Shown one piece after another: positions 1 to 12,448 of a DNA stretch of 64,000 nt. Source of the stretch: Chamaecrista fasciculata (taxonomy: Eukaryota; Streptophyta; Magnoliopsida; Fabales; Fabaceae); assembly GCA_003254925.1 (NCBI GenBank), contig QANZ01033394.1, positions 45,980 to 109,979 of the forward strand. The letters run 5' to 3'. Every line of letters starts with the position of its first letter. Within the stretch, counting starts at the first letter, position 1. A program made the translations under genes and the position numbers. The notes below the pieces were generated by a model. That model was given only the letters and a program-made list of their open reading frames with translations. It searched no databases and had not been told where the DNA came from.

Positions 1-233
1 TTTTTTTTTTTTTTTTTAAACTTTCATGCAAAACTTTTGTGTTATTTCATTAGGTTTAATTAGGAGCAGTATTTTTTTTAAACAGAAAAGATAGGTAATT
101 ATAATAATTATTATTATATTAAAATTATAAAATTATTTTTTATATGTTAAAATAATTAAAATTAAAAAAAATACTAAAAGATCGTTTACTATTTTTTGTT
201 ATTTTTATTTTTAATATTAAAATAATTTTAAAA
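1..233. other. AT-rich intergenic edge
   Basis: Starts with a poly(T) run and continues as A/T-rich sequence. I see no gene or recognisable element here. Confidence 0.5.
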
Positions 234-756
234 GACCAAAACCTCAAGTTGGTCCTTTATGCATGAGGTGGATTTCAAATTGATTCCTTATGTTTTATTT
301 GTTTCAAATTAGTCTTATAAGTTTTTATAATTTCTCAAATTGATCTTAAAAATATTGAATGTGATCATATCTCTCTCGTTTCAAGTTCGAATGTGACGAA
401 TCCAGAGTTAAGTGTTTCCTTTAACGAGTATTTTGAGACCGTCAACAAATTAAAGATCAAATTGAGTCTCGAAAATGGATAGATCGTTTAATAGTCAAAC
501 AAACAAAATTGATCATATCTCATTTCATGTCTAAATGCAGTAAGTTTAAAACTATGTAGTTACTCTTGAAGGAGAGTTATTTCTCTATCTAATTGAGATC
601 CTTAGTAAATGAGATCAAATCGTATCTTAAAAGTAGGTTTTTGGATTAAATTCTAAAAATTATGAAAGCATGTAAGATCAATTTGAAACAAATTAAACAT
701 AAGGGACCAACTTGAAAATCATCCCTTACATAAGGGACCAATTTGAAGGTTTGGCC
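234..756. repeat. Foldback element, family R1, copy 1
   Basis: The two ends are imperfect inverted repeats. The left end reads CCAAAACCTCAAGTTGGTCC and the reverse complement of the right end reads GGCCAAACCTTCAAATTGG, with matching sequence continuing inward for about 100 bp. There is no coding capacity. Related internal sequence recurs near 10520-10915 and 21780-22090. It is probably a non-autonomous DNA transposon; the superfamily is not determined. Confidence 0.6.
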
Positions 757-1265
757 ATAGTAAAAAGTCAATTAATTTCTGGGATATTCTCTTGCAGACT
801 CAAAAAATGGGAGAATTCAGTTTGCAACTCGCGTAGATAGCTTGGTTTTCGCTTGAACATAAACAATACTCCACGTAAATTCAGTTCCTATTTTATTATT
901 TTTCCCACTCCATTCTAAACACGTAATTAAAGTGGCATAAAATCAATTTTTGTTATTCAAAGAGAAAGATGATGATGGTAAATAGTAAGAGGGAGAAGAA
1001 GAAGAAGGAATGAAGATATAGTCGGTGCCAGAGTTTCTAAAAGAATTACAATAACTAACTACGATAAGCCATTGTATTTCTGTATATCCTTTATTTCCAG
1101 GGCTGTAGGGACAAAAGGATGTGGAGAGGAGTTCGTTTACATCCATTTTAACATAATGCCTGTCTGCACCAGAAGAAGCCTGCTGTTAACTCCTCCCATT
1201 GAGATCCAAGAGCTGAAGCTTCTCTTTCTTCAAGCTTGTTAAACATTTAATCATGGAACATTTAA
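757..1265. other. Intergenic, no gene seen
   Basis: Mixed-composition sequence downstream of the LIKE-COV gene. The only open frame is short, low in complexity and unlike any family I know. Confidence 0.5.
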
Positions 1266-1652
1266 GGTTAAAATGCATAAAATTCCCATGAGCTTTAACT
1301 TTAGTTATTGTGTCAAAAAATCTCATTGAACTTTGAAACATGACGAAAAACTTTTTAAATCTTTTATTTGGTACAAATTAAATACCCCTTCTGTTAAAAT
1401 TTTCATAGAAAAAATAAAGAAATTTTTAGTTTTTTAAACTATTACTAATTACAATAATAGTTTGAATGAAATGTAATAACAATTAAATATATATATATAT
1501 ATAAAAAAACTTAATTTTCTTGATTGAAAATCTTATCAAAAGGGGTCTTTTACTCAAAATTAAAAGTTTAGGGATCTTTCATCACTTCTCAAAGTTCAAT
1601 GAGTGCTTTGTATAATGTCTAAAGTTCAAGAAAGTTTTGTGCATTTTAGCCT
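1266..1652. repeat. Foldback (MITE-like) element
   Basis: Starts with AGGTTAAAATGCATAAAA and ends with the inverted form TTTTGTGCATTTTAGCCT. The inverted similarity continues inward through the motif CTCATTGAACTTTGA on both arms. The flanks share ATTTA, perhaps part of a target duplication. It lies just beyond the 3' end of the LIKE-COV gene. Confidence 0.6.
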
Positions 1653-1790
1653 ATTTAAGTAAGTAAATGACTACCTGGTGAGGCAAGCCTGAAAGAGAAA
1701 CAGAATTAATTATACTCAAGCAAAAAGAAAGTTAGTTAAAAGTTAAAACACTGAAACATAGGCATCGGGACTAAGGAGTAAAATATACCA

Positions 1791-2559
1791 TTACACTTTT
1801 GATGACGCAAAGCTACTTCTTCTTGTGTGATTTGCTTTAGCATCCATAGTAGTCAATACTTGAGGTATTGACATGCCACCAGATATGACAATTTCTGCAG
1901 CAGATTGTGAAAAATTAAACGTAGATGATTAATTTAATTAAACTCTTGAGGTGATCATTTAATTTCCCTGTATTAATTGGTCAGAAACTCATACCTATCC
2001 CTTCTCGGACTGACAGATTAGGCCTCAGAACATCCTTTGGGCTGACGAGAAAAATGTCTCCAAGATACAAATGATTGGAGGGAACATAAACGCAACAAAG
2101 TTCTTCTTCATCTGTGTTTCTCTGCAATATGACTGTAGAAGTGATGAATCCCAATGCATATTCACCAATACGCGGATGCTTTATGATGGCAACTTCCTTG
2201 AAAGCATGTGAGTTTTGATCTGTAAATTGAGTGTGTTTGATTCATCAGATTTTCTTTTCTTCTACTCATTTTCCCCCTTACCACACCAATAAGACCCACA
2301 TATATATTACCTGGTGATATTGCAGAACTTATTTGCTTTGAGGCAGTATAGATATAGCTTACTAGTGGCATTTTCTTGATGAACCATTCTCCAAGGGTGA
2401 GAACAGAAGCTCCCAACCAAGATGACATGAAAATACCAACTAAAAAGATGAAAGTGATGGAAGTAACAAATCCCAGACCTACCAGTTGTCCAAATTACTC
2501 GTATCAAAATGATTGGCAAATCGTTGATTCAAAACTTATTAGCATAAACGTGAGTCCTG

Positions 2560-2590
<31 letters not shown>

Positions 2591-3149
2591 ATAATGACTT
2601 ACCAAAAATATTGATCCCTAGATGATTATAAATAGGGGAGAAGAAACCATCCACAAAGCGGATAAAAAACCAAGTGATATAGAATGTTATAGCCATAGGA
2701 AAAAGAATGACACTGCAAATCACATTATATTTAGTGTAAGAATTCGAAGGCAAATCCAAACTCAAAACACCAAAACATAAACAGAACCATCAATTTTAGA
2801 TATCAGATTGCGGATTAGGTTACCATCCTGACATGAACTTCTTCGAGGCCCAGCTGCGAATTACCTTGGAAAATGCCTAGAAAAGAAGAGAAAAAGCGGG
2901 AATAAAATAAAAAATTCAGATAATGAAATTAATTAAGCACGATCGGAGAAGAGGATCGAGAAATTAAATTGAACGATCGAGAGAACGAACCTCTTGGCCG
3001 GAGTGGTGATGTGTGGAAATTAAAGCGGCAGGAGAAGAAGAAGAAGTGGAGGACGATGATTTAGAGCCGCCTACGTTGATTTCAGAGATTCCTGAGACGG
3101 GAATAAGGAGCTCTAGATCTCTCTCTCTCTCCCTCTCTCTCGTCGCCAT
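1791..3149 (-). CDS. LCV: LIKE-COV protein (DUF502 membrane protein)
   Basis: Six exons on the minus strand: 3149-2991, 2876-2824, 2712-2603, 2478-2311, 2219-1995 and 1894-1791. All junctions are GT-AG and the frame holds, giving 272 residues. It belongs to the COV/LIKE-COV family; in Arabidopsis COV1 limits vascular tissue spread in the stem and family members act in Golgi/TGN trafficking. The N-terminus (residues 1-53) is polar and Ser-rich. Then come a conserved basic helix, a first membrane segment at about 70-92 (ITFYITWFFIRFVDGFFSP), a second at about 108-130 (FIFLVGIFMSSWLGAS), and the signature GEWFIKKMPLV with YTASKQISSAISP. The C-terminal half carries HPRIGEYALGFITS, VYVPSNHLYLGD and ISGGMSIPQVL. 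Length and order fit the family. The start is the first ATG and lies just after a CT-rich leader. Family assignment is firm; the exact paralogue is not. Confidence 0.93.
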
Positions 3150-3258
3150 TTTCTTCTTCTTCTTCTTCCCACTTTTTTGAGCTTTCTTTCTCCGTCGACG
3201 TCGATGATCTCTCTCTCTCTCTCTCTCTTCCTCTTCTTCTTCTTCTTCTTCTTCTTCT
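3112..3258. repeat. CT/CTT microsatellite around the LIKE-COV 5' end
   Basis: Runs of CT and CTT cover the start of the minus-strand coding region, giving the Arg-Glu repeat at residues 4-10, and the presumed leader and core promoter. Pyrimidine-rich tracts are common at plant transcription starts, but on the LIKE-COV coding strand these read as purine-rich GA/GAA. Confidence 0.7.
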
Positions 3259-3365
3259 CGCTCCTCTGCTTAACTATGGGATCAACTTTGAGGGTTCAGG
3301 CCTCGGCTTCAGCGATACTCGGAGCCTCAAAACAGAAAATTAAATCTCACCATTTACACGCTTAG

Positions 3366-4251
3366 GCTTCGTTTGGCTAACTAATTAATGCTTATTTTCA
3401 AGCACATACACGTGCATGGTGTTGGTATCGCCACAATTGAAAGAAACGACTCGTTTTATTAGTTACTTTCACTTTAATTTCTATTTGCCATTGTCTTCAT
3501 TCATTACACGTGTTATATATATGTTGCGTTTATAGCAATTGCAATTAGAGGAGTTAAAAGATCAAAGCTTATTTGTGATGTGAGTGTGAACTGAACTTTT
3601 ACCATTGTCATTGATTGTCAAAGACTCAAAGTCGGTGGGAGTCACAAACTAGATATCGATTGCACAACCTGCTAGATTTAAACCATATAATCCATACGCT
3701 AAAACATCACACTATACAAATGGCTCTCTTGTTCTCGTATATATATATTATAAAGATCAAGTGTGAGGCACAGTCAGTGATCAGGTTCTGAGATATATGA
3801 TAGGATTGTTGTGTATCTCAATTTGGATTACAGGATAGACTTTTTCTCTGAATGAGTTTAGAACCAGACCTTTCTAAGTTAAGATGTAGGTAGATCCATT
3901 TAGACTCTGCATTTAAATAATGTGCAAATTGAGTTTTAAGTAATTTGATTAGTGTTAATCCATAATTGTTTTTATCTTAACAAAATATTACTAATCATTT
4001 TGAACATTTTAGTTCACAGTCAAAGGCAAAAGGCTTATATATTATTAATTATTAGTATTGGTAGATAAATTGAAGAACTTTTTTGCATGTTAATTAACTA
4101 TTTATCGTCAAACAATAATGTACAGATCATTTGCTGAGGGTATTATATTAGTCACCCCAATAAATACCTAAACTAGGTACACTTCACACACATAATAAAA
4201 CAATGCCAGAAGAGGAAAGATTCTCCTCCATATATGAACACTTGTCTCCTT
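3366..4251. other. Intergenic between two minus-strand genes
   Basis: AT-rich. It should contain the LIKE-COV promoter on its left and the glucanase 3' UTR on its right. I see no additional gene or clear repeat. Confidence 0.5.
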
Positions 4252-6915
4252 CTAGATACCTCCCCCAGGATAAACGCAATTATTGTAACCTACAAATTAA
4301 AAGACATTGCAAAAGGAGTAAATAATTGCGGGGGAAAACAGAGTGAGTAACACATCATCATGTATCTATAATATGTGTGAATATAGGAACTTACTAGGAT
4401 TAGTGGAAGAGAGTATGGCTGTTTGAGAAAAGTCACAATTCCAAGGGTAACGACCAGAAGTTTGGTAATAGAGATTCATGGCATATGCAGCATGAGATGT
4501 GACTGTGTTTGGTTCAAAACAGGGTCCACCAGGTTGGATTGCGGTGCAATCAATTCCATGTCCACATACATAATCCAAATTTGCCTGAAGCTGAGCATCC
4601 GACACCCCTGCTTTTGGCACACACCATACATCTTTACTTGGTGTAGGCGTTGGAGTCACCGGGGGTTTTGGCATATCCGGAGTCTTCAATCAAAATCATA
4701 ATGTTAATACTTGAGAGAACATACATTTTTTTATTCACCAAAACAAAAAACGTTTTTTCTTTTATGATTGACATGATTTTGAGTTTTGACCATTTTTTCT
4801 AGTTCAACTGTTTTTATCAAATAGAGTTATTCTTAATTAGGTGATTAAAAATAACTTGTAAAGTTAAACTAAACTAAAGAAAATCAAATAGCAATTTTTT
4901 GCGGTTCAATTTAGACGAATTATAATTTTAACATTTGTTTTTATTAATGTATAATCAAATAAAAAAATAAGAACAAGAAAAGTTAATAATATTCGTCAAC
5001 TCAAGTAATTTGCTTCTTATAGTTATAAATGTTGGACTAACATATTTCAATCTTATTATTTAGAAATTCTATCAAGTTGTAATAGTATTTTGCTGTAAAT
5101 TACCCCTCCAGGAGAAAAAGTTGTAGTTTTTATGCTAAATAATTAATATATATATATATATACATATATACTATATAGCATACAAATATATATATATATA
5201 CTAGAAGGTGTTATGTGCACTAACGGACACGAAAATATGTCTATAAAATCAAAATAAATTAATATTAAAAATTATATTAATTTAATTTTTTTTAATTTAT
5301 ATGTCCATATAAAAATATTAATATGTCATAAAAATTATATACTATAAAATAAAATAAAATTTAACTAAAACATTAAAAATATATAATATATATATATATA
5401 AAATAAAAACTAAAAATAAAAGATGATATAAATTATAATGATGGTCATTGGACGTAGAGAGTTGGAGAGAGAGAATGGTTTGAAATTGTGGACATTCATC
5501 ATCACGTAAATGGCAGTTAGATATGCATGTATTTTTTTTTTTAAAATTAGTTAATTTTGACCCACCAAAAGTATGCTCAGCTATATAATATAACATAGAT
5601 ATAGATATATATTTGGTTTGATTAATCATGTGTTGAAACTGTTAGCTTAAATTATCAATCAAACAAACACTTCTAATTTTGATAGGGTGAAATAAAATCA
5701 AATTAAAGGATATGAGTTAGAGGCATCAAGCATAATGTTACTTGATTACCTGGCTACTCTGCTTGGAGAGGCCAACATCATATGTCATGGTGAGATCGGG
5801 CTTGAAAAGCCCAAAGGCCCGTTCAGAAGTGGGCCCAGGCTTCAAGTCCTCATCATACAGCGCGAAGAGGTACGTGTCAACTGATTTCCCCGGCATCAAT
5901 GGGGTCCCAACTTTCGAACGAAGGTGCGAAATCAAGTTACCGTTATAAGCCTTCGCATTCTCAAGGCTCGGACCAACCTCATTGCTATCTCCTTTATACG
6001 GCCAGCCAGTTTCAGCAACCACAATCTCAACATTCTTAAAGCCCATCGAATCCAGAGCCGAACGCACCGCATCCACCTGAGCGTCGAACATATTCATGTA
6101 CTTGATTTTAGTTTTCGGGTCGAACCGACCCGAGTTCGGTTGAAATAGGCAAAAGGCTAAGTTCTCGGGCCTTCCCGGGTCGCTCTTGTACGCAAAATAC
6201 GGGTACGGGTTAATCGCGAAGGGAGAACCGGAGGCGTTATTGAACCCTAACAAACCTTTCAACACGTTCGTCATGCTAGGATGGAACCTACCGGCGGACG
6301 GAGGCTCCGATTCGCGAAGCACCGCCATGGAATGTACGGTGGAGATTTTGATTTTGCCGCCGAGAGAGGCGGAATTGAGGGCGTTTTGGAGATTCTGCAT
6401 CGCCGGGAGGAGTTGATTGATCAGATTGTGGTCGTCGGAGGTTATGACCTCGTTTCCGACATTGATGAGGATGATCTTGCTGGCAGGGTAGAAAGGAATC
6501 ACGTTGGAGTTGATCCAGTTTTTCGCGAAGTTTAGATCGGAAGCGAGAGCCGGAATGTCGCCGTTCGCTGCTCCGATGACGATTCCGATGTCGGCGTTGG
6601 CTAGGGCTTTGATTATGGCAGGGTCGGATCCGTACAATCGGACTTTCTCGATGGAAGTGGATTGGAGAAGCTTCGCGGTGGCCGCCGGTGACGGAAGATT
6701 GTCGGCGACTTGTCCGTAGTTCACGCCGATGAATGGTTGAGCATCTGAGAAACAGAGACAAATTAAAAGAGAAAAGAAGACAATACATCAGAAATTTGGA
6801 GATTCTTGAACACTGAATAGAGATTTTCAGTAGTGCTAATCAAGAAGATTGGCAAAAACTTACGGGATAGGTTAAAAGCGAGGAAGAGAGCAACAAATGC
6901 GATGAAGAATGCCAT
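4252..6915 (-). CDS. Glucan endo-1,3-beta-glucosidase (GH17) with X8/CBM43 domain
   Basis: Four exons: 6915-6864, 6744-5750, 4683-4395 and 4289-4252, giving 457 residues; all junctions are GT-AG and in frame. It should hydrolyse beta-1,3-glucan (callose) in the cell wall or apoplast. Residues 1 to about 19 form a signal peptide (MAFFIAFVALFLAFNL). The GH17 barrel starts at IGVNYGQVADNLPSP. The catalytic acid is Glu116 in INVGNEV and the nucleophile is Glu262 in VVAETGWP. A Pro/Thr-rich linker (PKPPVTPTPTPS) leads to an X8 carbohydrate-binding domain beginning VWCVPKAG and containing YVCGHGIDCTAIQPGGPC, HAAYAMNLYYQ and the terminal NNCVYPGGGI. No GPI-anchor tail follows the X8 domain, so a secreted soluble or wall-bound enzyme is expected. 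It resembles Arabidopsis At4g34480. The 1.07-kb intron between exons 2 and 3 contains a Helitron 3' end. Confidence 0.95.
5201..5230 (-). mobile_element. Helitron 3' end, family H1, inside a glucanase intron
   Basis: Read on the minus strand: an imperfect hairpin (GTGTCC, loop, GTGCAC), a short spacer and terminal CTAG followed by T. The sequence resembles the three other H1 termini listed here and shares the adjacent motif CATATTT. The 5' end of the element was not found. It lies within the 4684-5749 intron of the GH17 gene, on the same strand. Confidence 0.55.
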
Positions 6916-6958
6916 TGAAGAAGAGTGTAGTGCTTTCAGGCAGAGTAGTGAATGGAGC

Positions 6959-6976
6959 AAATAAAGGAATATAAAG
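6959..6976 (-). promoter_or_regulatory. TATA-like box of the GH17 glucanase
   Basis: On the minus strand CTTTATATTCCTTTATT lies about 45-60 bases before the ATG at 6915. That leaves room for a short leader and fits a plant TATA box. This is inferred from position and composition only. Confidence 0.4.
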
Positions 6977-7332
6977 AAGAAAGAGAGACCAACGTCGAAG
7001 GGTATAAGCGTAAAAGCATGATTTGGGATATCAACATTCAACCGTTTACAACATCAAAGATTGTATAGAATGGTGTATAGTAGTATATACTGCATACTAT
7101 ATAGCGATACTTATTGATATCCGTAGATTGATGAAGTGAATGAATGAACTTTAAAATGAAAAGGTTAGACATAGAAAATGTTGCAAGTTTAGAATCTTGT
7201 TTTGATTAGTTAAAAGCATAAAAAGCATGTGTGGCTTTGGGAGGATGAGTTTCGCGGCAAGCCCCGTTGCCAGAGCCCAGAAAGAAGATCGATTCTACGT
7301 TCTGAGTTCTGAGTTCTGACGGTAAAATGGTT
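6977..7332. other. Upstream region of the GH17 gene
   Basis: Presumed promoter of the glucanase. I see no other gene. Confidence 0.45.
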
Positions 7333-8895
7333 GAGGGTGTGTTTGGTTTAACATTACTTACAATTTCATTATCCCCATTTTCATTATATAACTTAAGATA
7401 CTGTATGGGTGTTTGGAAATGGGTGTTTGTTTTCCAATTATAAAGTTATTACAAAAATATCACTTCATTTCAAACTCATTTCATTACCTATTTCATATTC
7501 AATTACTAACATACCCCTACTCAAATACTTATAATTACTCATACTCTAATACAAATATAAAAAAACTATTTAGCAAAATAGTAATTTTCAATACCTTCAT
7601 TTATTATACTTACAACTTTCTCTCTCCACACATCATTTTTTCTTTTTTCTTCCTCTTTTTTTTATTCACCACCTCTCTCTCACATATATATTTTATAATT
7701 ATAATATATATATATACATTTCGGCCAGAAATATATATATACATATTATAATAATATAATGTGTATATATATTTTAACATATCTTATATTATATGGCTTC
7801 ACCCCTTTCTGGTCGTCCATGTTGAAAACTATAGTCTATGAAATTAAAAATAAGAGAAAATTTACTATTTGGTCTCTCTTTCTTTACTAAGTTAACAGTT
7901 TAGTTCCTTATTTATTTTACATACATATTTGCATGCCCGTAAGGGCACGCAAAGCCCCTAGTATATATATATATGTCACACACTCACGTATTCATATATA
8001 TAATATAATAATATATAAATATTTTTTATTTTATAAATATATTATATTATACTATATATAATTTATAATTTATATTAATTTAAAATAAAATAATTCAACT
8101 CATGTTATTTACATTTTAGTCCATGATATAAAATATATAATTCAGACGCCAAAAATATACATTTTGGTCTCTCCTCCAGTATATATATGGGTATACGAGA
8201 GAGGCAGATAGTGGAAGAAGAGTGGATGGTGCGATGTGCTCATGCGTGAAGATCAACGGTCATATTATTACCCGCAAAAAGACAAACCGTTTTGATTAAT
8301 ATATAATTTTTGGTCCCACATTTTTTTCGTGGATAACATTTTGGTCCTTCAATTTATTTTTTGGAGGAAAGTTTGCAATATATAAACCCACTCGTTGATG
8401 AATGCAATTTTTTACGGGTCAAGAGATATATTTCACTTTCGTAAGAACCGATTCGTTCAATTTATATAAAATCATAGACCAAATGGTAAGTTTTTAAAAA
8501 TTTTCATGTTATTTACATTTTCGTCATTTCATTTCATTACATAATACCACTTCAACCTTCATTACAAATATTCACATTTAGCACAAATTCCGAGACAATT
8601 TCATTTCATAACCACCACAACCAAAAAGTCAAAATATTATTTTTTTATTTCTATCTATTTTCATTATCAATTATCAATTCTACCCCTATACAATTTAAAA
8701 AACCCATATATTTATTTCAACCAACCACAATCATTACATACCCTTTTTTATAATTTCACATCCTATTTTTTCATTACATCTCAAACTAATCCAAACACCA
8801 TTTTCATTACATTTTCATTACATAATTTTTTTCATTACCATTTCATTACATAAAATCATCATTTCATTACCTACTTCTAATCCAAACACACCCTA
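7333..8895. mobile_element. Terminal-inverted-repeat element, non-coding
   Basis: Begins with AGGGTGTGTTTGG and ends with CCAAACACACCCT, a perfect 13-bp inverted terminal repeat. Subterminal sequence on both sides is rich in CATTAC/GTAATG motifs, seen many times at 8520-8880. The interior is AT-rich and non-coding, and a Helitron 3' end is nested in it at 7961. The immediate flanks (TGA and AAA) do not give a clean target duplication. The terminus resembles PIF/Harbinger- or hAT-type MITEs; the superfamily is unresolved. Confidence 0.6.
7931..7961 (+). mobile_element. Helitron 3' end, family H1
   Basis: Hairpin GCATGCCC-GTAA-GGGCACGC, then AAAGCCCCTAG, followed by T. This is the layout of a Helitron 3' end: hairpin, short spacer, CTRR and a T target. 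The upstream motif ACATACATATTT is shared with the copies at 16612 and 60392. The 5' terminus was not identified. Confidence 0.65.
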
Positions 8896-8963
8896 AATTA
8901 ATTAAGGCGCAAATGAAAATATTTATCCTTTTTGACCATTATGTGCTTAGTAAAGGCCAATTT

Positions 8964-9323
8964 CCTTTTTGGCAAAGGCACATATTTCGTATCTAAACTT
9001 ACATTTACTGTTAAATTTGTCTCCAATTTATTTTTGCTATTAGTTTTGTTCTCAAGCTTTCACATTTTGATCAATTTTATTTTTTGCTCTTATTTTAGTT
9101 AAATATTAACGATGGAACTTATGTAACTAACGATATGTAATGTAAAATTGATAGAAAAAAAAAATCAAATCTCAACTCAGATAAAAAAACAGGATACAGT
9201 CTGTCGTTCATTTATTAAAAAAAGTTAATCAAAAGATAAAATTGACAAAAATGTAAAATATTGAGAATGAAATTGTCAATTGGTATAAAATTTAAGGACG
9301 AAATTAGTACTTTTGTCTTTTTA
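8964..9323 (-). repeat. Foldback element, family R2, copy 1 (inverted)
   Basis: Inverted arms with the motifs AATTTGTCTCC and GGACGAAATTAGTACTTTTG surround a core which, reverse-complemented, matches the cores at 31209-31716, 49309-49670 and 59740-60007. The shared core words are GACTG(T/C)ATCCT, TATCAATTTTACATTA and ATATCGTTAG. Confidence 0.6.
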
Positions 9324-10519
9324 TTATTTTTTTTTTGTAAACTAAGAAAAAGCAATTTCTGTCTTTGTTTTAACTGTAAATAAATGTCAAGTTCCTTCAT
9401 TGAGTTTAGAGTAATAGTTCAAAATTTAATAGTTTATTAATTTAATCTAATGACCTGTGTTCAAATCTCTGTTGAAAGATATGTTTAAATTTAATATTTG
9501 AGAGTGTTTTTTTTTTTGGTGAACATATTTGAGAGTGTTTGGAATATATATGAAAAAGAAAACATATAATTGAATCACCTAATCCACTGATTTTGTCATC
9601 TTTCTTAGTTATAAGTTGATTTTTTGTTAGATCAATTCAAAGGTTATTTCGAACTGAATGAATTAAAAATTCATTATCTGCTCAATTAACTCAATTAAAT
9701 TCATATTTTAAAACTATAATTATTATTAATTAAGTTCATATATGTTTTGATATGACATCTTTAGATATCTCATTAGTTATAAATTATAATCATCTGAATT
9801 AACTTAATCACGAGTATAACCTTTTTTTTTAGATGATTGACTTATATATATAAATTGATGATTTGTCTTTTTTTTTTTGGTTTCTCAAAGATATTCCTTG
9901 ACCCTGACAGATCAAAGGCTAAATTAATCCTTAATGGATCGGAGCTCCATTTAAAGGTCTGTCGTTAGTTAATTAGTTGTCGCATACACAATACGAGATT
10001 TAAACTCTCGATCTTATTTAAGCGATATAATTAACTCGACCACTACACAAATTAAACTTAGTTTGATTCTTTTATGTATACTCTCATTCTCACTTACTCG
10101 AATTCCATGTTTTAAAAAATATTTAGGTATTGGCGTTGGTACGAACCATTACTTCCATATTAAGAAAGGACATTCGCTTTATAACTTATGTAACATAAAG
10201 TGGGATAAAGCGTTGGACGACGCAGAAAGCAAGGCATTTCCTGGAGCGTATAATATTTTTTGAACTCCCAAAGTACATTCGAGGAACATTATGAAGTTTA
10301 GCATAACACAGACACAAGCAATGTTCAAATGTCCGAACTGTTTAAAATGCAGAAAAATAACATCAACGACCGATTTGGATGGCATTTAAGACGTTTTATG
10401 GATGGTACCCTATTTCATTATGAAAAGTTGATGAAGTAGAAGTACATATTGTGTTCAAAAAACAAAAAGTAGAAGGACATATTCTGTTTCATAAGAAGTG
10501 AAGATACCTCTTATATCAA
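9324..10519. other. Intergenic, no gene seen
   Basis: AT-rich. Short open frames near 10063-10263 (+) and 10179-10385 (-) overlap each other and resemble no family known to me. Confidence 0.45.
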
Positions 10520-10915
10520 AATATGGTTCATAATCTCAAATTGGTCATATAGTATGGGTAGATTTTAAATTCATCTCGAATAAATTTGTGTTATATTAAT
10601 TTTATATTATAATTTCTCAAATTGATTCAAAATTATTAAATACAATCATATCTTTTTCGTTACAAATCTAAATGTGATGAATTCAGAATCATAAATAACT
10701 TTTAACAAGCTATTTCTTTGTTTATTTGGCTCTGTCAACAAATGAAATCAAATTGACTTCTAAAAGTGAATCGCTTATTTTAGGGTCCAAGAAATGAAAT
10801 TGATCATATATATTTCGTTTTTAATTTAAATTTGATACTATCACTGTCTAATTGATATTATAAGCAAACTATCTCAAATTGCACCCCAAAATTAGGTTTA
10901 CAAAAATCTTGGAAG
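10520..10915. repeat. R1-related repeat, copy 2
   Basis: Shares ordered motifs with 234-756: TCTCAAATTGATT, AATACAATCATATCT, AAATGTGATGAATTCAGA and a GTCAACAAAT...AAATTGA block. It is more decayed and its terminal repeats are unclear. Confidence 0.5.
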
Positions 10916-11510
10916 TATACTATAATCTCAACTTCTTCAATTATTTTATTCGCACACACATTACAATACCATTCTTAGATTTTTAGGATTATGCATTGCA
11001 TACCATTACGAGCGTTGGGTTACATGGACTTTGATTTCAATATGTGTATGTATGTATACACGGGAAAGTTTCCTAGTTCAAACCAATTTTTTTAAAATCA
11101 TGTTTTTCTTCTTTTAAAAAATATGAAAAAATGATTGAGAAATCATCAGTAATTTATATCTCATGATTATTGTGTTTTAAAAGTGCAGGGACTCTCAATA
11201 AATTAAGAAAAATATGAATCCTTTCAGATTTTCTCCAAGTATGTTTCTATTTTTCTCAGTTTTATCTTATATTTAGATTAAATAATTTCTAATATATATA
11301 TATATATACAGAATTTTAGGTCACAAAGAGTCATTTTAAAAAATTGCTAAAAAAAGTTTTGTCAATACAATTTTTTAGGTCAAAAAGAGTTTTTTTTGTT
11401 CTTTTGTTGTATTTTGTTCTTTAGAGATGCAAAGCTGTGTGAAGCTCACATCAGCCCACAAAGAAACTTTGGCCCTCTTCTTTCTCATTGATGTAAGAAA
11501 AAAATAATAA
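10916..11510. other. Intergenic upstream of tandem locus A
   Basis: AT-rich with a short TA run near 11290. Nothing else recognisable. Confidence 0.45.
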
Positions 11511-12448
11511 CTGGGCCCAAAACGTGTAAATTAAAATTTTAGTCCCCAAAAACATTCAAAATATCTAGCTTATCCAGAAGCTTCGTTCAAAGAAGTTGCT
11601 CAAGACCGTATATACCTAACCCTAACGGATCGGCTGGCACGAGGACTTTTTTTATTTTTGTGTAACCGCCTTAGCTTTTTTGGAGTAATCACCACCGTTG
11701 GTATTAGCTGTCATCAAATCATCAAGGCCGTTCATTGGCTTCATATTCTCCTATAAGAATCAGAGCTCTATTATTTTTTCCCTTACCGCGTAATTGGAGT
11801 CTTCAGTTCAACATTCATCAACACGATGCCTTCTTCTTCCAAGAAATCAAGGCGATTTTTCAGTTGTGATAGAAGTATCATCTGATCGAGCCGGGATCTT
11901 CTTTCGGGTAGTGGTTCGTCTCAGATTCTCTCGATCATGAGCGCTCTGTCTTGTTAGATCTTATTTGCTTTGAGGCCTCCGAATTTGGCACGCCCTAGGG
12001 TAGAAATTCGACTCTCCGACCGTGTATCTGTTCAGGTATGCCAGATCTGTGCTTTGGTTTTCGGATTCCGGCGTTTTTTATCTGCCTTTTTTGTATTATT
12101 GTTTATGTTCTACATCTAATCAGTTTTCCTCTTGGTAGTTGGGTTCTGCGGCCGATGGAGGGTTGGATCTCGAGGGCAGTCTTGCAGAAGTTTTGTACTC
12201 TCTCACGGTTATGGTCGTCCGTGGCGTTCGGAGGTCAACATCGACGCACTTTGTGGTATCGATGATTGTTGGTAGTTGGCAAAAGGGTCTTAATCGCTAA
12301 ACAATGTTGCTATACCTACTTTTTATCAATTACCTCACTTATTATGATATTTCATATAACGTGTGAAGTGTGGATCTCACGGTGATCGAGGGTTAATGTA
12401 GAAGTGATCTGAAAGGTACTTTATCTGTTGTTTTCATTCTTGTTACCC

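Noticed and set aside
6186-6788. Several open frames overlapping the glucanase exon on both strands
   Set aside because: They are shadow frames of the GC-rich GH17 exon and show no family similarity.
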